A stretch of 64,000 nucleotides of DNA from Gp1-AA133 sp964641665. Its GTDB lineage: Bacteria; Acidobacteriota; Terriglobia; Terriglobales; Acidobacteriaceae. A model generated the notes under the pieces. The model made no database searches and had not been told where the DNA came from. It saw nothing but the letters and a program-made list of their open reading frames with translations. Shown here piece after piece: positions 8,223 to 16,810 of the stretch. Location: contig CAZXKO010000013.1 of NCBI GenBank assembly GCA_964641665.1, forward strand, positions 1-64,000, in the 5' to 3' direction. The translations under genes were made by a program, and so were the position numbers. Position 1 is the stretch's first letter; each line of letters opens with the position of its first letter.

Positions 8223-9614
8223 ATGGGCTTCGACAGCATCATCACAAACGGCCGCGTGGTCACCGCAACTGATACCTACATCGCCGACGTCGCCATCACC
8301 AACGGCAAGGTCGCGGCCGTCGGACAAGCCCTGCCCCGCGACAATGCCAGCCGCATCATCGATGCTGCGGGAAAGTACGTTCTCCCCGGCGGCATCGACG
8401 TCCACACCCACCTCGACATGCCCTTCGGCGGCACAACCAGTGCCGATGATTTCGAAACCGGCACCCGCGCCGCCGCCTTTGGCGGAACCACAACGCTGAT
8501 CGACTTCGCCATCCAGTACAAAGGCCAGACCCTCCGCACCGCCTTCGACACTTGGATGCAGAAAGCCTCGGGCAAGGCTGTCACCGACTACGCCTTCCAC
8601 TGCATCATCACCGAACTAGCCGACGCCCAGCTCGAAGAAATGAACGCACTCGTGCGCGAGGGCGTGACCAGCTTCAAACTGTTCATGGCCTATCCCGGTG
8701 TCTTCATGCTCGACGACGCCAGCATCTTCAAAGCCTTCCGCGCCACCGCAAAGAATGGCGGCCTGGTCTGCATGCACGCCGAAAACGGAAATGCGATTGA
8801 CGTCATCGTGCAGCAAGCTCTCGCCGAAGGAAAGAAGGCTCCCAAGTACCACGCCTTGACTCGCCCCACCACCGCCGAAGCTGAAGCGACTTCGCGTGCC
8901 ATCGCGCTTTCCGAGATGGCCGGCGCCCCCGTCTACATCGTCCACCTCAGTTGCAACGACGCGCTCGAAAAAGTCCGCGAAGCCCGCGACCGCGGCCTCC
9001 CTGTCTACGCCGAGACCTGTCCGCAATACCTGTACCTCTCTCTCGAGAACTTCGACGTGCCCGGCTTCGAAGGCGCCAAGTACGTCTTCACCCCCCCGCT
9101 GCGCGAGAAGTGGCACCAGGAAAAACTCTGGAACGGCCTGAAGACCGACCACCTGCAAGTCGTCTCCACTGACCACTGCCCCTTCTGCTTCAAAGAGCAG
9201 AAAGAACTCGGCAAAGACGACTTCACCAAAATTCCCAACGGCGGCCCCGGCATCGAGCACCGCATGAGCCTGATCTATTCCGGCGGCGTCGCCAAAGGTC
9301 GCTTCACAGTCAACCGCTTCGTGGAACTCGTCTCGACCACGCCCGCAAAGCTCTTCGGCCTGTATCCCCGCAAAGGCACCATCGCCTCTGGCAGCGACGC
9401 CGACCTCGTCATCTTCGACCCCAACCGCAAACACACGATCAGCGCCAAGACTCACCACATGCGAGTCGACTATTCCATGTTCGAAGGGATCCAAGTCACC
9501 GGCATGCCCGACGTTGTGCTCGCGCGCGGCAAGGTAGTAGTCGAAGGCGACAAGTTCCTGGGGCGCGCCGGCGCCGGTGAGTTCGTGAGGAGGGCTACCT
9601 ACACGCAACAGTGA
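8223..9614 (+). CDS. Dihydropyrimidinase/D-hydantoinase
   Basis: This 463-residue cyclic amidohydrolase opens dihydrouracil or hydantoin rings to N-carbamoyl amino acids in the cytosol. All dinuclear-metal ligands are visible: His61 and His63 in DVHTHLDMP, the carbamylated Lys152 in SFKLFMAYPG, His185 in CMHAENG, His241 in VHLSCND and Asp317 in STDHCPF. Length and motifs match dihydropyrimidinases better than allantoinase, and a separate allantoinase lies at 21.9 kb. With the N-carbamoyl amidohydrolase at 4017 and the NCS1 transporter it completes two steps of reductive pyrimidine catabolism. The first step, dihydropyrimidine dehydrogenase, is not in the window. Confidence 0.93.
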   Translation: MGFDSIITNGRVVTATDTYIADVAITNGKVAAVGQALPRDNASRIIDAAGKYVLPGGIDVHTHLDMPFGGTTSADDFETGTRAAAFGGTTTLIDFAIQYKGQTLRTAFDTWMQKASGKAVTDYAFHCIITELADAQLEEMNALVREGVTSFKLFMAYPGVFMLDDASIFKAFRATAKNGGLVCMHAENGNAIDVIVQQALAEGKKAPKYHALTRPTTAEAEATSRAIALSEMAGAPVYIVHLSCNDALEKVREARDRGLPVYAETCPQYLYLSLENFDVPGFEGAKYVFTPPLREKWHQEKLWNGLKTDHLQVVSTDHCPFCFKEQKELGKDDFTKIPNGGPGIEHRMSLIYSGGVAKGRFTVNRFVELVSTTPAKLFGLYPRKGTIASGSDADLVIFDPNRKHTISAKTHHMRVDYSMFEGIQVTGMPDVVLARGKVVVEGDKFLGRAGAGEFVRRATYTQQ

Positions 9615-9661
9615 TCATTCAGAAGCGGCCTCGTTATTTAGAAGCTGACATCATTAGAAGC

Positions 9662-9800
9662 TGTCATCCCGAGCGAAGTGAGGCGCAAGCCGAACGCAGT
9701 CGAGGGACCTTGCGTTTCCCAGCGACATCAACACGTCCGAGAGAGCACACACCGAAACGCCTTTCTCAGCGTTCTCTGCGGTTAAAAGCTTTTCCACTTC
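9662..9800 (+). repeat. Dispersed intergenic repeat with both unit types
   Basis: A near-consensus TGTCATCCCGAGCGAAGTGA unit (9662 to about 9720) is followed by a TTCTCTGCGGTTAAAAGCTT unit at about 9770-9795. The two fill the gap between the convergent hydantoinase and MATE genes. Confidence 0.75.
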
Positions 9801-9832
9801 GCTGAGGAACCTCTCCGCCGCCGCGCACTCCC

Positions 9833-11221
9833 TCAAGCCACATCCATCAACTCACCCCCGCGAACCGGCGCTCGCAGCACCTTCCCGTGCCAGGCCATCA
9901 ACAAAACCGGCCCGATAATCATCAACCCCACGCACAACCCAATCCAGATCCCCAGCGCTCCCCACCCCAAGGGAAACGCCAGCACGTAGCCCAGCGGCAA
10001 CCCAATCAGCCAGTACGCCACAAGATTCGCGAGCATCGGCGTCCGCGTGTCGCCCGCCCCGCGTAGTGCGCCCGTTGCCACCGTCTGCAATCCGTCGAAC
10101 AACTGGAACGCCGCCGCCACCAGCAGCAGCGTCGCTCCCACCCGGATCACCGTCGGGTCCGGAGAGAACAGCCGCGCAATCAGCCTGGGCACCGAAACGA
10201 ACAGCAGCCCTGCGCATGTCATGAACGCGGCTCCAATCACAATCGCGGACCACCCCGCCCGCCGCGCTCCTGCAGTATCCCCTCGGCCGATCTGTTGCCC
10301 CACCCGCACCGCCGCTGCCGAACTCACCCCCAGCGGCACCATGTAGGTGAACGCCGCGCAGTTCAACGCAATCTCGTGTCCGGACAACGGCACAGCCCCC
10401 AGTTTCGCGCACACCGCCGTTGCTGCCGAGAACGCTCCGATCTCCAGACAAATCTGTGTCGCAGCCGGCGCCCCCAGCCGCAACAACGCCCACAGCCTGT
10501 GCAGGTCGAGTCGCACCATGCCCGCCCAGCGCGACAATCCGCGCTTCGACTCCACCCACAACAGCGTGACCGCAAGCACCAACGCCATGTACACGCGGGC
10601 GAAGCACGTGGACCAGCCCGAGCCCGTGATCCCCATCGCCGGAAATCCCAGGTGCCCGTAAATCAGCACCCAGTCGCCGAACGCGTTCACCAGGTTCGCC
10701 GAGATCAGCGCAAACATGATCGGATGCGCCACGTTTACCGCCTGCAGGTAACGCCGCAGCGCGAAGTAGGCGAGCAATGGCAGGCTGCCCCAATTGAGCG
10801 CCCGCAGAAACGGTCGCATGGGCTCCACCAGTTCCACGCTGATGCCGAACCGCTGCATGAGTCCTGGCCAGAACGAAACCGCGAACATTACAACCGGTGT
10901 CAGCGCCAGCGCGAGAAACAGCCCGTTCACCAGCGAATGCCGCGCATCATCCAGGTCCTCGCGCCCGAACGCCTGCGCCACAAACGTGTCCAGCCCCAGC
11001 AGCAACCCGCCGCAGAAAATGGCCACGCCGTGATAAAGACTCTGCCCCAGTCCCGTCGCTCCAATCGCCACCGCGCTGTTCGGCAGCCGTCCCACCATGA
11101 TCGTGTCCACGATCCCCATGCTCATCCACCCGATCTCGGCGAACACCAGCGGCAAGGCCAGGCGCAAGGTCTGGCGCACGTCCGCATACAGCGCAGCGAA
11201 AAATGGGTTCTTCGATTTCAT
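9833..11221 (-). CDS. MATE family efflux transporter
   Basis: This integral membrane protein has 462 residues and about 12 hydrophobic helices arranged as two halves. Family features: TLRLALPLVFAEIGWMSMGIVDTIMVGRL in the first helices, GLDTFVAQAFGRED, FGDWVLIYGHLGFPAMGITGSGWST at the end of the first half, and HEIALNCAAFTYMVPLGVSSAAAVRVGQQIG in the second half. MATE (NorM-type) proteins export cationic drugs or metabolites by Na+ or H+ antiport. The ATG at 11221 is preferred to an upstream frame start at 11305, whose extra 28 residues are not family-like. Its place among nucleobase genes may be accidental. Confidence 0.92.
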   Translation of the reverse strand: MKSKNPFFAALYADVRQTLRLALPLVFAEIGWMSMGIVDTIMVGRLPNSAVAIGATGLGQSLYHGVAIFCGGLLLGLDTFVAQAFGREDLDDARHSLVNGLFLALALTPVVMFAVSFWPGLMQRFGISVELVEPMRPFLRALNWGSLPLLAYFALRRYLQAVNVAHPIMFALISANLVNAFGDWVLIYGHLGFPAMGITGSGWSTCFARVYMALVLAVTLLWVESKRGLSRWAGMVRLDLHRLWALLRLGAPAATQICLEIGAFSAATAVCAKLGAVPLSGHEIALNCAAFTYMVPLGVSSAAAVRVGQQIGRGDTAGARRAGWSAIVIGAAFMTCAGLLFVSVPRLIARLFSPDPTVIRVGATLLLVAAAFQLFDGLQTVATGALRGAGDTRTPMLANLVAYWLIGLPLGYVLAFPLGWGALGIWIGLCVGLMIIGPVLLMAWHGKVLRAPVRGGELMDVA

Positions 11222-11415
11222 GCCATCCCTGCCTGTGACTATACTCACTGCGCGAGCACGTACGAACCGGCCAACAGGCAAACTCAGAATTTGGATGTCG
11301 AACATCCGAATTCTTCAACTCAACGGACTCGTCACGGGAGTACAAAAATAACTTGATCGCGCACCCGCAATCCCCAAGCATGCAGTCCTGCAATTTCCGT
11401 GTCCCCGAGTCCGCC

Positions 11416-12495
11416 ATGATCATTCGCCGTCGCGCCTTACTCCGCCTCCTGCTTTTCGCCTCGCTCCTCCGCCCCCTCGCCGCGCAAACTGCGCCGCCCA
11501 CGTCCCCAACGCAGCCAATCCCCGTCAAAGTCGTCGTCGTCGCCATGTTCGAACGCGGCGAAGACACGGGCGACACCCCCGGCGAATACCAGCTCTGGGT
11601 GGAACGCGAACATCTCGACCAGATTTTCCCGCTCCCCGCCGGCTACCACCACGTGCGCATGAACAAGGACGGCGTACTCGGCATGCTCACCGGCGTCGGC
11701 ACCGCGAAAGCCGCCGCCTCGGTCATGGCCGTCGGCCTCGACCCGCGTTTCGATTTCTCGAAGGCCTACTGGATCATCGCCGGCATCGGCGGCGGCGATC
11801 CCGCCGACGTTTCCCTCGGTTCCGCCATCTGGTGCGACTACGTGGTCGACGGCGACCTCTCCTTCGAAATCGACGCCCGCCAGATCCCCGACACCTGGCC
11901 CACCGGCTACATCCCGCTCCGCCGTGGCACGCCCTACGAGCAGCCGCCCAACTCCGGCTACGGCGAGGCCTACGAGCTCAACCCCGGCCTGGTGTCGTGG
12001 GCCGTGCATCTCACGCAGGATGTCCCGCTCCCCGACTCCGACTCCCTGCGCAAATCTCGCGCTCGCTTCCCGGGCTTTCCCAACGCGTTGAAACCCCCGT
12101 TCGTGACCCGAGGCGCGACGCTCTCCGCGAGCACCTTCTGGCACGGCTCCAGGTTGAATGAGTGGGCGAATGCCTGGATCCGCTACTATACCGCCGGCAA
12201 AGGCAACTACATGGTCGCTGCGATGGAAGACTCCGGTACGATGCAGGCGCTCACGTTCCTGAGTCAGGCCGGACGCGTCGATCTCCAGCGCGTCCTCGTG
12301 CTTCGCACCGTAAGCAACTACGATCGCGAGCCGCCCGGCACCAGTGTCCCTGAGAGTTTGAAAGAAATGGTCTCCGGCAACTACTCCGCCTACATGCCCT
12401 CGCTCGAAGCCGCGGAGACAGTGGGCGACAGAGTAGTCCGCGACATCATCGCCCACTGGAAAGACCGCAAATCCACAATTCCCCAGGCGCCCTGA
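11416..12495 (+). CDS. Purine nucleoside permease (NUP) family protein, exported
   Basis: This 359-residue protein starts with an arginine-rich signal peptide (MIIRRRALLRLLLFASLLRPLAAQ) and continues with the NUP hallmark VKVVVVAMFERGEDTGDTPG and the glycine-rich TGVGTAKAAASVMAVG. Later family blocks are WIIAGIGGGDPADVSLGSA and MVAAMEDSGTMQAL. The family resembles nucleoside phosphorylases and was named after fungal nucleoside permeases. In bacteria it is exported and its biochemical role is not settled. The ATG at 11416 is chosen for the signal peptide; upstream in-frame ATGs at 11353 and 11380 would extend it. Given the surrounding genes, a role in handling external purine nucleosides is likely. 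Confidence 0.85.
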   Translation: MIIRRRALLRLLLFASLLRPLAAQTAPPTSPTQPIPVKVVVVAMFERGEDTGDTPGEYQLWVEREHLDQIFPLPAGYHHVRMNKDGVLGMLTGVGTAKAAASVMAVGLDPRFDFSKAYWIIAGIGGGDPADVSLGSAIWCDYVVDGDLSFEIDARQIPDTWPTGYIPLRRGTPYEQPPNSGYGEAYELNPGLVSWAVHLTQDVPLPDSDSLRKSRARFPGFPNALKPPFVTRGATLSASTFWHGSRLNEWANAWIRYYTAGKGNYMVAAMEDSGTMQALTFLSQAGRVDLQRVLVLRTVSNYDREPPGTSVPESLKEMVSGNYSAYMPSLEAAETVGDRVVRDIIAHWKDRKSTIPQAP

Positions 12496-12536
12496 CTAGG
12501 TCTCATCTCCCCAGGCACCGAAACTAGGTCTCATCG
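12481..12536 (+). repeat. Two imperfect 28-base tandem copies at the 3' end of the NUP gene
   Basis: The unit CCCCAGGC..C...ACTAGGTCTCATC occurs twice with a 28-base period; the identical ACTAGGTCTCATC core is at 12495-12507 and 12523-12535. The first copy contains the stop codon of the NUP-family gene. Confidence 0.7.
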
Positions 12537-12555
12537 GCGTCCGCCTTATTCACCC

Positions 12556-12612
12556 TGTCATCCTGAGCAGAGTGAGGCGCCAGCCGAACGAAGTCGAAAA
12601 ACCCGCGTTCCT
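12556..12612 (+). repeat. Dispersed intergenic repeat, divergent copy
   Basis: A copy with changes (TGTCATCCTGAGCAGAGTGA...CGAACGAAGTCGAAAAACCC) lies in the gap between the NUP gene and the convergent ureidoglycolate amidohydrolase gene. Confidence 0.65.
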
Positions 12613-12717
12613 AAGCGACGCCACGGACTTGTCGATTGTTCTGGCAGGGACTCGTCCTACGACGGCGGCTCGTCATGAAATGCGAGGTTGCACCCCGTCC
12701 TCGAGCTGAGCTCCCCC

Positions 12718-13956
12718 TCATCCCGCCAAACTCGCCAGCGTCTCCGCCAGCACCAGCGCCCCGCGCGCAATATCCTCCGGCGACGCGTACTCATCTGGCC
12801 GGTGACTGTACCCATTTCGGCAGGGAATAAATAACATCGCCACCGGTGCAACCCGAGAAACAAACAAGGAGTCGTGATACGCCCGGCTAGTCATCGGCAT
12901 AGAACGAAACCCGCGCTTCTCGCACGCCCGCGACAGCGCCTCCACCACCGCCGGCCCCGAATCCGCCGGAGCATCCGCATTCAGCAGTTCGTGTTCGATC
13001 GCCACACCCCGCTTCGCCGTGATCGCCCGCCCCGCCTCCTCCATCACCCGCATCACCCCATCGCGCCGCGATAGATTCGTATCGCGGACATCCACGCTGA
13101 TCCGCACTCGCGAAGGAATACTGTTGACCGCGCCCGGAAACACCTCGCAGATTCCCACGGTCGCCACCGTGTCCACTGCTCCGCTCGTGCGCGCCGCATT
13201 CTCGATTGCCAGGATCAGCTCCGCCGCCGCGCACAACGCGTCGTGCCGGTCCGGCATCAGCACGGCACCCGCGTGCCCGCTCTCTCCTTCAATCGTCACG
13301 CGAAAACTCGCCGGGGCCGCAATCCGCGTCACAACTCCCAGCGGCACTTTCTCCCGCTCCAGCAATGGGCCCTGCTCAATGTGCAGCTCAACGAACGCTT
13401 TGTAATATCCCACCGCAAGCCTCACGCCCTCGAGCTCACCCGAGAACCCCGCTTTCCTCCGCACTTCGTCCACCGCCGCGCCGTCGCCGTCCTTCAATTT
13501 CTTCGCGGCGTCCGCAGTCAACGTTCCCGCAAGCATCCGGCTTCCCAGGCACCCGATCCCAAACCGCGTCGGCTCCTCCGAAGTGAAGATCAGCAACTCG
13601 ATCGAGTGGTTTGGACGAAACCCGCCCGCTCGCAGCGCCCGAATCGCTTCCAGTCCGCCGAGCACACCGACCACTCCATCGTATTTCCCCGCATTCGGAA
13701 TCGCATCGATATGCGACCCCGTCCCCACCACCGGCGCCCCCGCATCCGCGCCCGTCCAGCGTGCGAAGGTGTTTCCAATCGCGTCCTCGCGTACTGCAAG
13801 CCCCGCTTCTTCACACCTCGCCTTCATCCAAGCGCGCGCCTTCAGATCGGCTGCGCTGAACACCACCCGCGTCACTACCGGAGGTTCCGCCTCCGAAATC
13901 GCCGCCAGCGCGTCGATCTCCTCCTGCAATCGCTTCTGGTCAATCGCGAGATTCAT
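12718..13956 (-). CDS. Ureidoglycolate amidohydrolase (M20 family)
   Basis: This 412-residue metal-dependent amidohydrolase is the last gene of the six-gene ureide operon. Likely reaction: (S)-ureidoglycolate to glyoxylate, CO2 and ammonia. Seen: metal ligands in GSHIDAIPNAGKYDGVVGVL (His82, Asp84), FTSEEPTRFG (Glu127-Glu128) and the ELHIEQGPLLE segment. The IPNAGKYDGVVGVLG and FTSEEPTRFGIGCLGSRMLAG blocks are very like plant ureidoglycolate amidohydrolases as I recall them. They differ from the paralogue at 14692, which has the allantoate-amidohydrolase forms SHLDTVPNAGAYDG and FSEEEGVRFGVPFIGSR. The ATG at 13956 overlaps the upstream cupin gene's stop by four bases. Assignment among M20 relatives rests on similarity and context. 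Confidence 0.8.
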   Translation of the reverse strand: MNLAIDQKRLQEEIDALAAISEAEPPVVTRVVFSAADLKARAWMKARCEEAGLAVREDAIGNTFARWTGADAGAPVVGTGSHIDAIPNAGKYDGVVGVLGGLEAIRALRAGGFRPNHSIELLIFTSEEPTRFGIGCLGSRMLAGTLTADAAKKLKDGDGAAVDEVRRKAGFSGELEGVRLAVGYYKAFVELHIEQGPLLEREKVPLGVVTRIAAPASFRVTIEGESGHAGAVLMPDRHDALCAAAELILAIENAARTSGAVDTVATVGICEVFPGAVNSIPSRVRISVDVRDTNLSRRDGVMRVMEEAGRAITAKRGVAIEHELLNADAPADSGPAVVEALSRACEKRGFRSMPMTSRAYHDSLFVSRVAPVAMLFIPCRNGYSHRPDEYASPEDIARGALVLAETLASLAG

Positions 13957-14699
13957 CGCTGTACACCGGCCAGGGGATGCCGGTTCCAGTCTTTGTAGAT
14001 GAGATATTTCGCCGGCGCCTTCCCGATCGCACCAAACCACTGCGGGCACCACGGCCCCATCCAGATGAAGTCACCCGCCGTAACCGGGTACCACGCGTCG
14101 CCCAGTCGGTAAATCCCGCCCCCCTCCAGCATGATCAACCCATGTTCCATCACGTGCATCTCCACCATGCTTAAGGCTGCGCCCGGCTGGTACGTCATCG
14201 TGTTCACCGCAAAATCAAAGCTCATCTCGTCGGGCAGCAGGCACTTCACCTGCAAATCCGGATCATCGTTCAGCGCATGCGACGAAACCGAATCCTCGTG
14301 CGAAATAATCGCCCGGGGCGCTTCGACCGACGCCAGCGCTTGATACCGTTTCTCGATGACCGCGACCCGGCTCACCTTCGTCGCCGTCACCCGGTGCGCA
14401 GCGCTTTCCGGAAAATATGCGTATCCGCGTGCTCCCAACTCCGATCCCTTGCCCGCGACCTCCACGCTCACACTGCCTTCCATCACGAAGACAAAGCGCT
14501 GTGCGGGCGTTCCGCCCAGCTCGCCTCCGGCCTCGAATTCCGCCGTGTATTCCGTGAAAGCCGCGCCCAGTGCGGGTCCGGCATGCACGATCGCGGTGCA
14601 GTCCCTCATGCCCGGCAGCGGCGACCGCACAAACGTGTCGGCCGTCAGCAAGAGATGACTCGCCTGTTGGGAACTTCGCGTCTGCCCAAGATTATGCAC
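13953..14699 (-). CDS. allE: (S)-ureidoglycine aminohydrolase, bicupin
   Basis: This 248-residue bicupin converts (S)-ureidoglycine to (S)-ureidoglycolate and ammonia. The C-terminal cupin carries the full Mn2+ site of the family: Glu180, His182 and His186 in VEMHVMEHGLIMLEGGG, and Gln220 in WCPQWFGA. The first cupin (GTPAQRFVFVMEGSVSVEV) lacks such ligands, as expected. The length matches E. coli AllE/YlbA and plant UGHY. It overlaps the upstream allantoate amidohydrolase by eight bases and the downstream amidohydrolase by four. Its presence between two M20 hydrolases is strong support for the function of all three. Confidence 0.93.
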   Translation of the reverse strand: MHNLGQTRSSQQASHLLLTADTFVRSPLPGMRDCTAIVHAGPALGAAFTEYTAEFEAGGELGGTPAQRFVFVMEGSVSVEVAGKGSELGARGYAYFPESAAHRVTATKVSRVAVIEKRYQALASVEAPRAIISHEDSVSSHALNDDPDLQVKCLLPDEMSFDFAVNTMTYQPGAALSMVEMHVMEHGLIMLEGGGIYRLGDAWYPVTAGDFIWMGPWCPQWFGAIGKAPAKYLIYKDWNRHPLAGVQR

Positions 14700-15990
14700 G
14701 GCCCGTCCTTTTCAGAAATTCCGCAGAACCCGCCAGCTGATCGAGCAGGTGCAGACCGCACTCGATCGCCCTCGCCACGTCTTCCACCGCAACCGACTCC
14801 GCCGGGTCATGGCTGATCCCGCCCGGCGTGCGCAGAAAAATCATTGCTGCCGGAACCTTCTCCGCCAGGATCATCGCATCATGTCCGGCCCCGCTCACCA
14901 TCCGCTGCGGCTCGCACCCGGATTTACCGACAGCCTGTTCGATCTGCCCCGCCAGCCAGGCATCCATCGCCACAGCAATCTGGCTCAGCCGCGTCTCCCA
15001 GCTCACCGACAAACCTCGCGCGCGCGCAATCCGCTCCGCCTCGCGCGTCAGATCTTCCACCGCCCGCGAACGTACCCCATCCTCTCGATGGCGCACATCG
15101 AGACTGGCCCGAGCCTCACCCGCAATCACATTCGTCGCGCCCGGCTTGGCTTCGATCGCGCCGACCGTGGCCACCAGGCCAGCAAGGCTCCGGGCCTCGC
15201 GCTCGACCACCGTGATCCACTCCGCCGCCGCCGCCACCGCATCGAAGCGCAGATCCATCGGCGTCGTGCCCGCGTGGTTCGTGCGGCCCACAAACGTGAA
15301 TTCCATCCGGCTCTGCCCCGCAATCGCCTCCACCACACCCAGTGGCCGCCCCAACTTCTCCAGCACAGGTCCCTGCTCGATGTGGAATTCCAGATAGGCC
15401 AGCGTTCTGTCGTCCAAACTGGACTGTCGAATCTCCCCCGGATTCAACCCGAAATCCTGAATCGCCTGCCCCACCGAAATTCCGCGCACATCCTTGCGCT
15501 CCAGCAGTTCCTCATCCACCCGCCCCACCAGCGCCCGGCTCCCGATAAACGGCACGCCAAAGCGAACGCCTTCCTCCTCCGAGAAACCGACAACCTCGAC
15601 CGCGAACGGCAACCGCTTGCCACCCAACCCCTCCAGCAGCGCCACCGCAAGCACGACTCCCAGGATCCCGTCGTACGCCCCTGCATTCGGTACCGTATCG
15701 AGATGAGAGCCCATCAGCAACCGCGGCGCTCCCGGCTCCGCACCTGGATACAAGCCGCGCAAGTTCCCGGCCGCATCCACGCGCACCGTCGCGCCCAGCG
15801 CTTCCATCCATGCCGTAACCTCCCGGTGACAATCCCGCATCGGCGCCGACAAGAACGTCCGCCGCGTCGCACCCGCGTCTTCGCTAAACGACGCCAGCTT
15901 CCGGCACCGGGTCATTACTTCTTCTGCGCGCTTGATCGTCCCACTCGCGGTGTGCACTGGATTGACTTGCTCACGTACCCGCTGCTCCAA
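14692..15990 (-). CDS. allC: Allantoate amidohydrolase (M20 family)
   Basis: This 432-residue enzyme hydrolyses allantoate to (S)-ureidoglycine, CO2 and ammonia. Metal-binding motifs seen: GSHLDTVPNAGAYDG (His96, Asp98), GFSEEEGVRFG and EFHIEQGPVLE, then the GRTNHAGTTPMDLRFDA block of the lid/dimer domain and the late SGAGHDAM His motif. Family length is about 410-430 residues. N-carbamoyl-L-amino-acid hydrolases share this fold and are the main alternative, but the neighbouring cupin and UraH/UraD genes argue for allantoate. The gene lies three bases after the PuuD gene and overlaps the cupin gene, so it is in the middle of one transcript. Confidence 0.88.
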   Translation of the reverse strand: MEQRVREQVNPVHTASGTIKRAEEVMTRCRKLASFSEDAGATRRTFLSAPMRDCHREVTAWMEALGATVRVDAAGNLRGLYPGAEPGAPRLLMGSHLDTVPNAGAYDGILGVVLAVALLEGLGGKRLPFAVEVVGFSEEEGVRFGVPFIGSRALVGRVDEELLERKDVRGISVGQAIQDFGLNPGEIRQSSLDDRTLAYLEFHIEQGPVLEKLGRPLGVVEAIAGQSRMEFTFVGRTNHAGTTPMDLRFDAVAAAAEWITVVEREARSLAGLVATVGAIEAKPGATNVIAGEARASLDVRHREDGVRSRAVEDLTREAERIARARGLSVSWETRLSQIAVAMDAWLAGQIEQAVGKSGCEPQRMVSGAGHDAMILAEKVPAAMIFLRTPGGISHDPAESVAVEDVARAIECGLHLLDQLAGSAEFLKRTGRA

Positions 15991-15993
15991 AAC

Positions 15994-16809
15994 TCACGCC
16001 CGCCGGATCACCAGCGCCGCCGCCCAGCCGGTCACCACCAGCGCCACCAGCACTCCCCAGCTGTGTGTGTTCCCGTAGGTCGCCACCGGAAAATGATTGC
16101 TGATCATCAGGAACACCACCGGCACCGCCATGAACGTGTTGTGCTTCGACCGCAGCTTGGCCTGCGCCCCCAGCGCCGCGTCGAACTTCGCGCCCGCAGC
16201 CGCCGCCGCAATCATCTTGCGCTGCGCAGGAAGAATCCGCTCCCACACATTCAACGTCATGATCGTCCCAAACATCGCTCCTACATGGATGTACGCCGCG
16301 CGCCCGCTGAACACGTGCAACAAACCCCACGCCAACGCCGCCGTCGCCACCAGCGCAAAGCCCGCGAACCCAGCCTCGGATTTCCCCAGCGCCGACCGCA
16401 CCGCCAGGTCGTACACAATCCATCCGCCCAGGAGCGCGCCCAGCCCGATCGCGATTCCCGCCGTTTTCGAGATGTCCGCCACATCCGGATCGATCAGTCC
16501 GCTGCCCACGTAGTAGACCAGCACCAGCAGTACCATGCCCGCCAGCCAGGTCATAAACGCTTCCCAGCGAAACCAGTGCACGCCCTCCGGCCCCACCCCG
16601 AGCGCTTTCTGCTTTTCCACCGTGTAGAAGCCGCCGCTGTGCACCATCCACACCGCCGGCGCGGACCCGCCCGCCGCCTGCTTCTCCATCTTCCCGAACT
16701 GTCCGTCCAGCCAGGTGAAGTAGTACGTCTGCCCGACCCACATGATGGCCGCAAACACGTGGATCCACCGCACGCTCAGGTTCAGCCATTCTCGGATCGC
16801 AGAACTCAC
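15994..16809 (-). CDS. puuD: PuuD-type membrane urate hydroxylase, no cytochrome c domain
   Basis: This 271-residue membrane protein with about eight hydrophobic helices is of the urate-oxidase N-terminal (PuuD) type. It oxidises urate to 5-hydroxyisourate in the inner membrane. Seen: LSVRWIHVFAAIMWVGQTYYFTWLD in helix 1, WMVHSGGFYTVEKQ, HWFRWEAFMTWLAGM, AAYIHVGAMFGTIMTLNVWERI and HNTFMAVPVVFLMISNHFP. Characterised PuuD proteins carry an additional C-terminal cytochrome c domain; here the protein stops after the last helix with no CxxCH. It starts one base after the stop of uraH. It replaces uricase in the pathway, so the electron acceptor must be a separate protein. Confidence 0.88.
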   Translation of the reverse strand: MSSAIREWLNLSVRWIHVFAAIMWVGQTYYFTWLDGQFGKMEKQAAGGSAPAVWMVHSGGFYTVEKQKALGVGPEGVHWFRWEAFMTWLAGMVLLVLVYYVGSGLIDPDVADISKTAGIAIGLGALLGGWIVYDLAVRSALGKSEAGFAGFALVATAALAWGLLHVFSGRAAYIHVGAMFGTIMTLNVWERILPAQRKMIAAAAAGAKFDAALGAQAKLRSKHNTFMAVPVVFLMISNHFPVATYGNTHSWGVLVALVVTGWAAALVIRRA

Positions 16810-16810
16810 C

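Noticed and set aside
8223..9614. Second allantoinase
   Set aside because: The HTHLDMPFGG and CPFCFKEQK blocks are those of dihydropyrimidinase/hydantoinase; the true allantoinase motifs are at 21872-23218.
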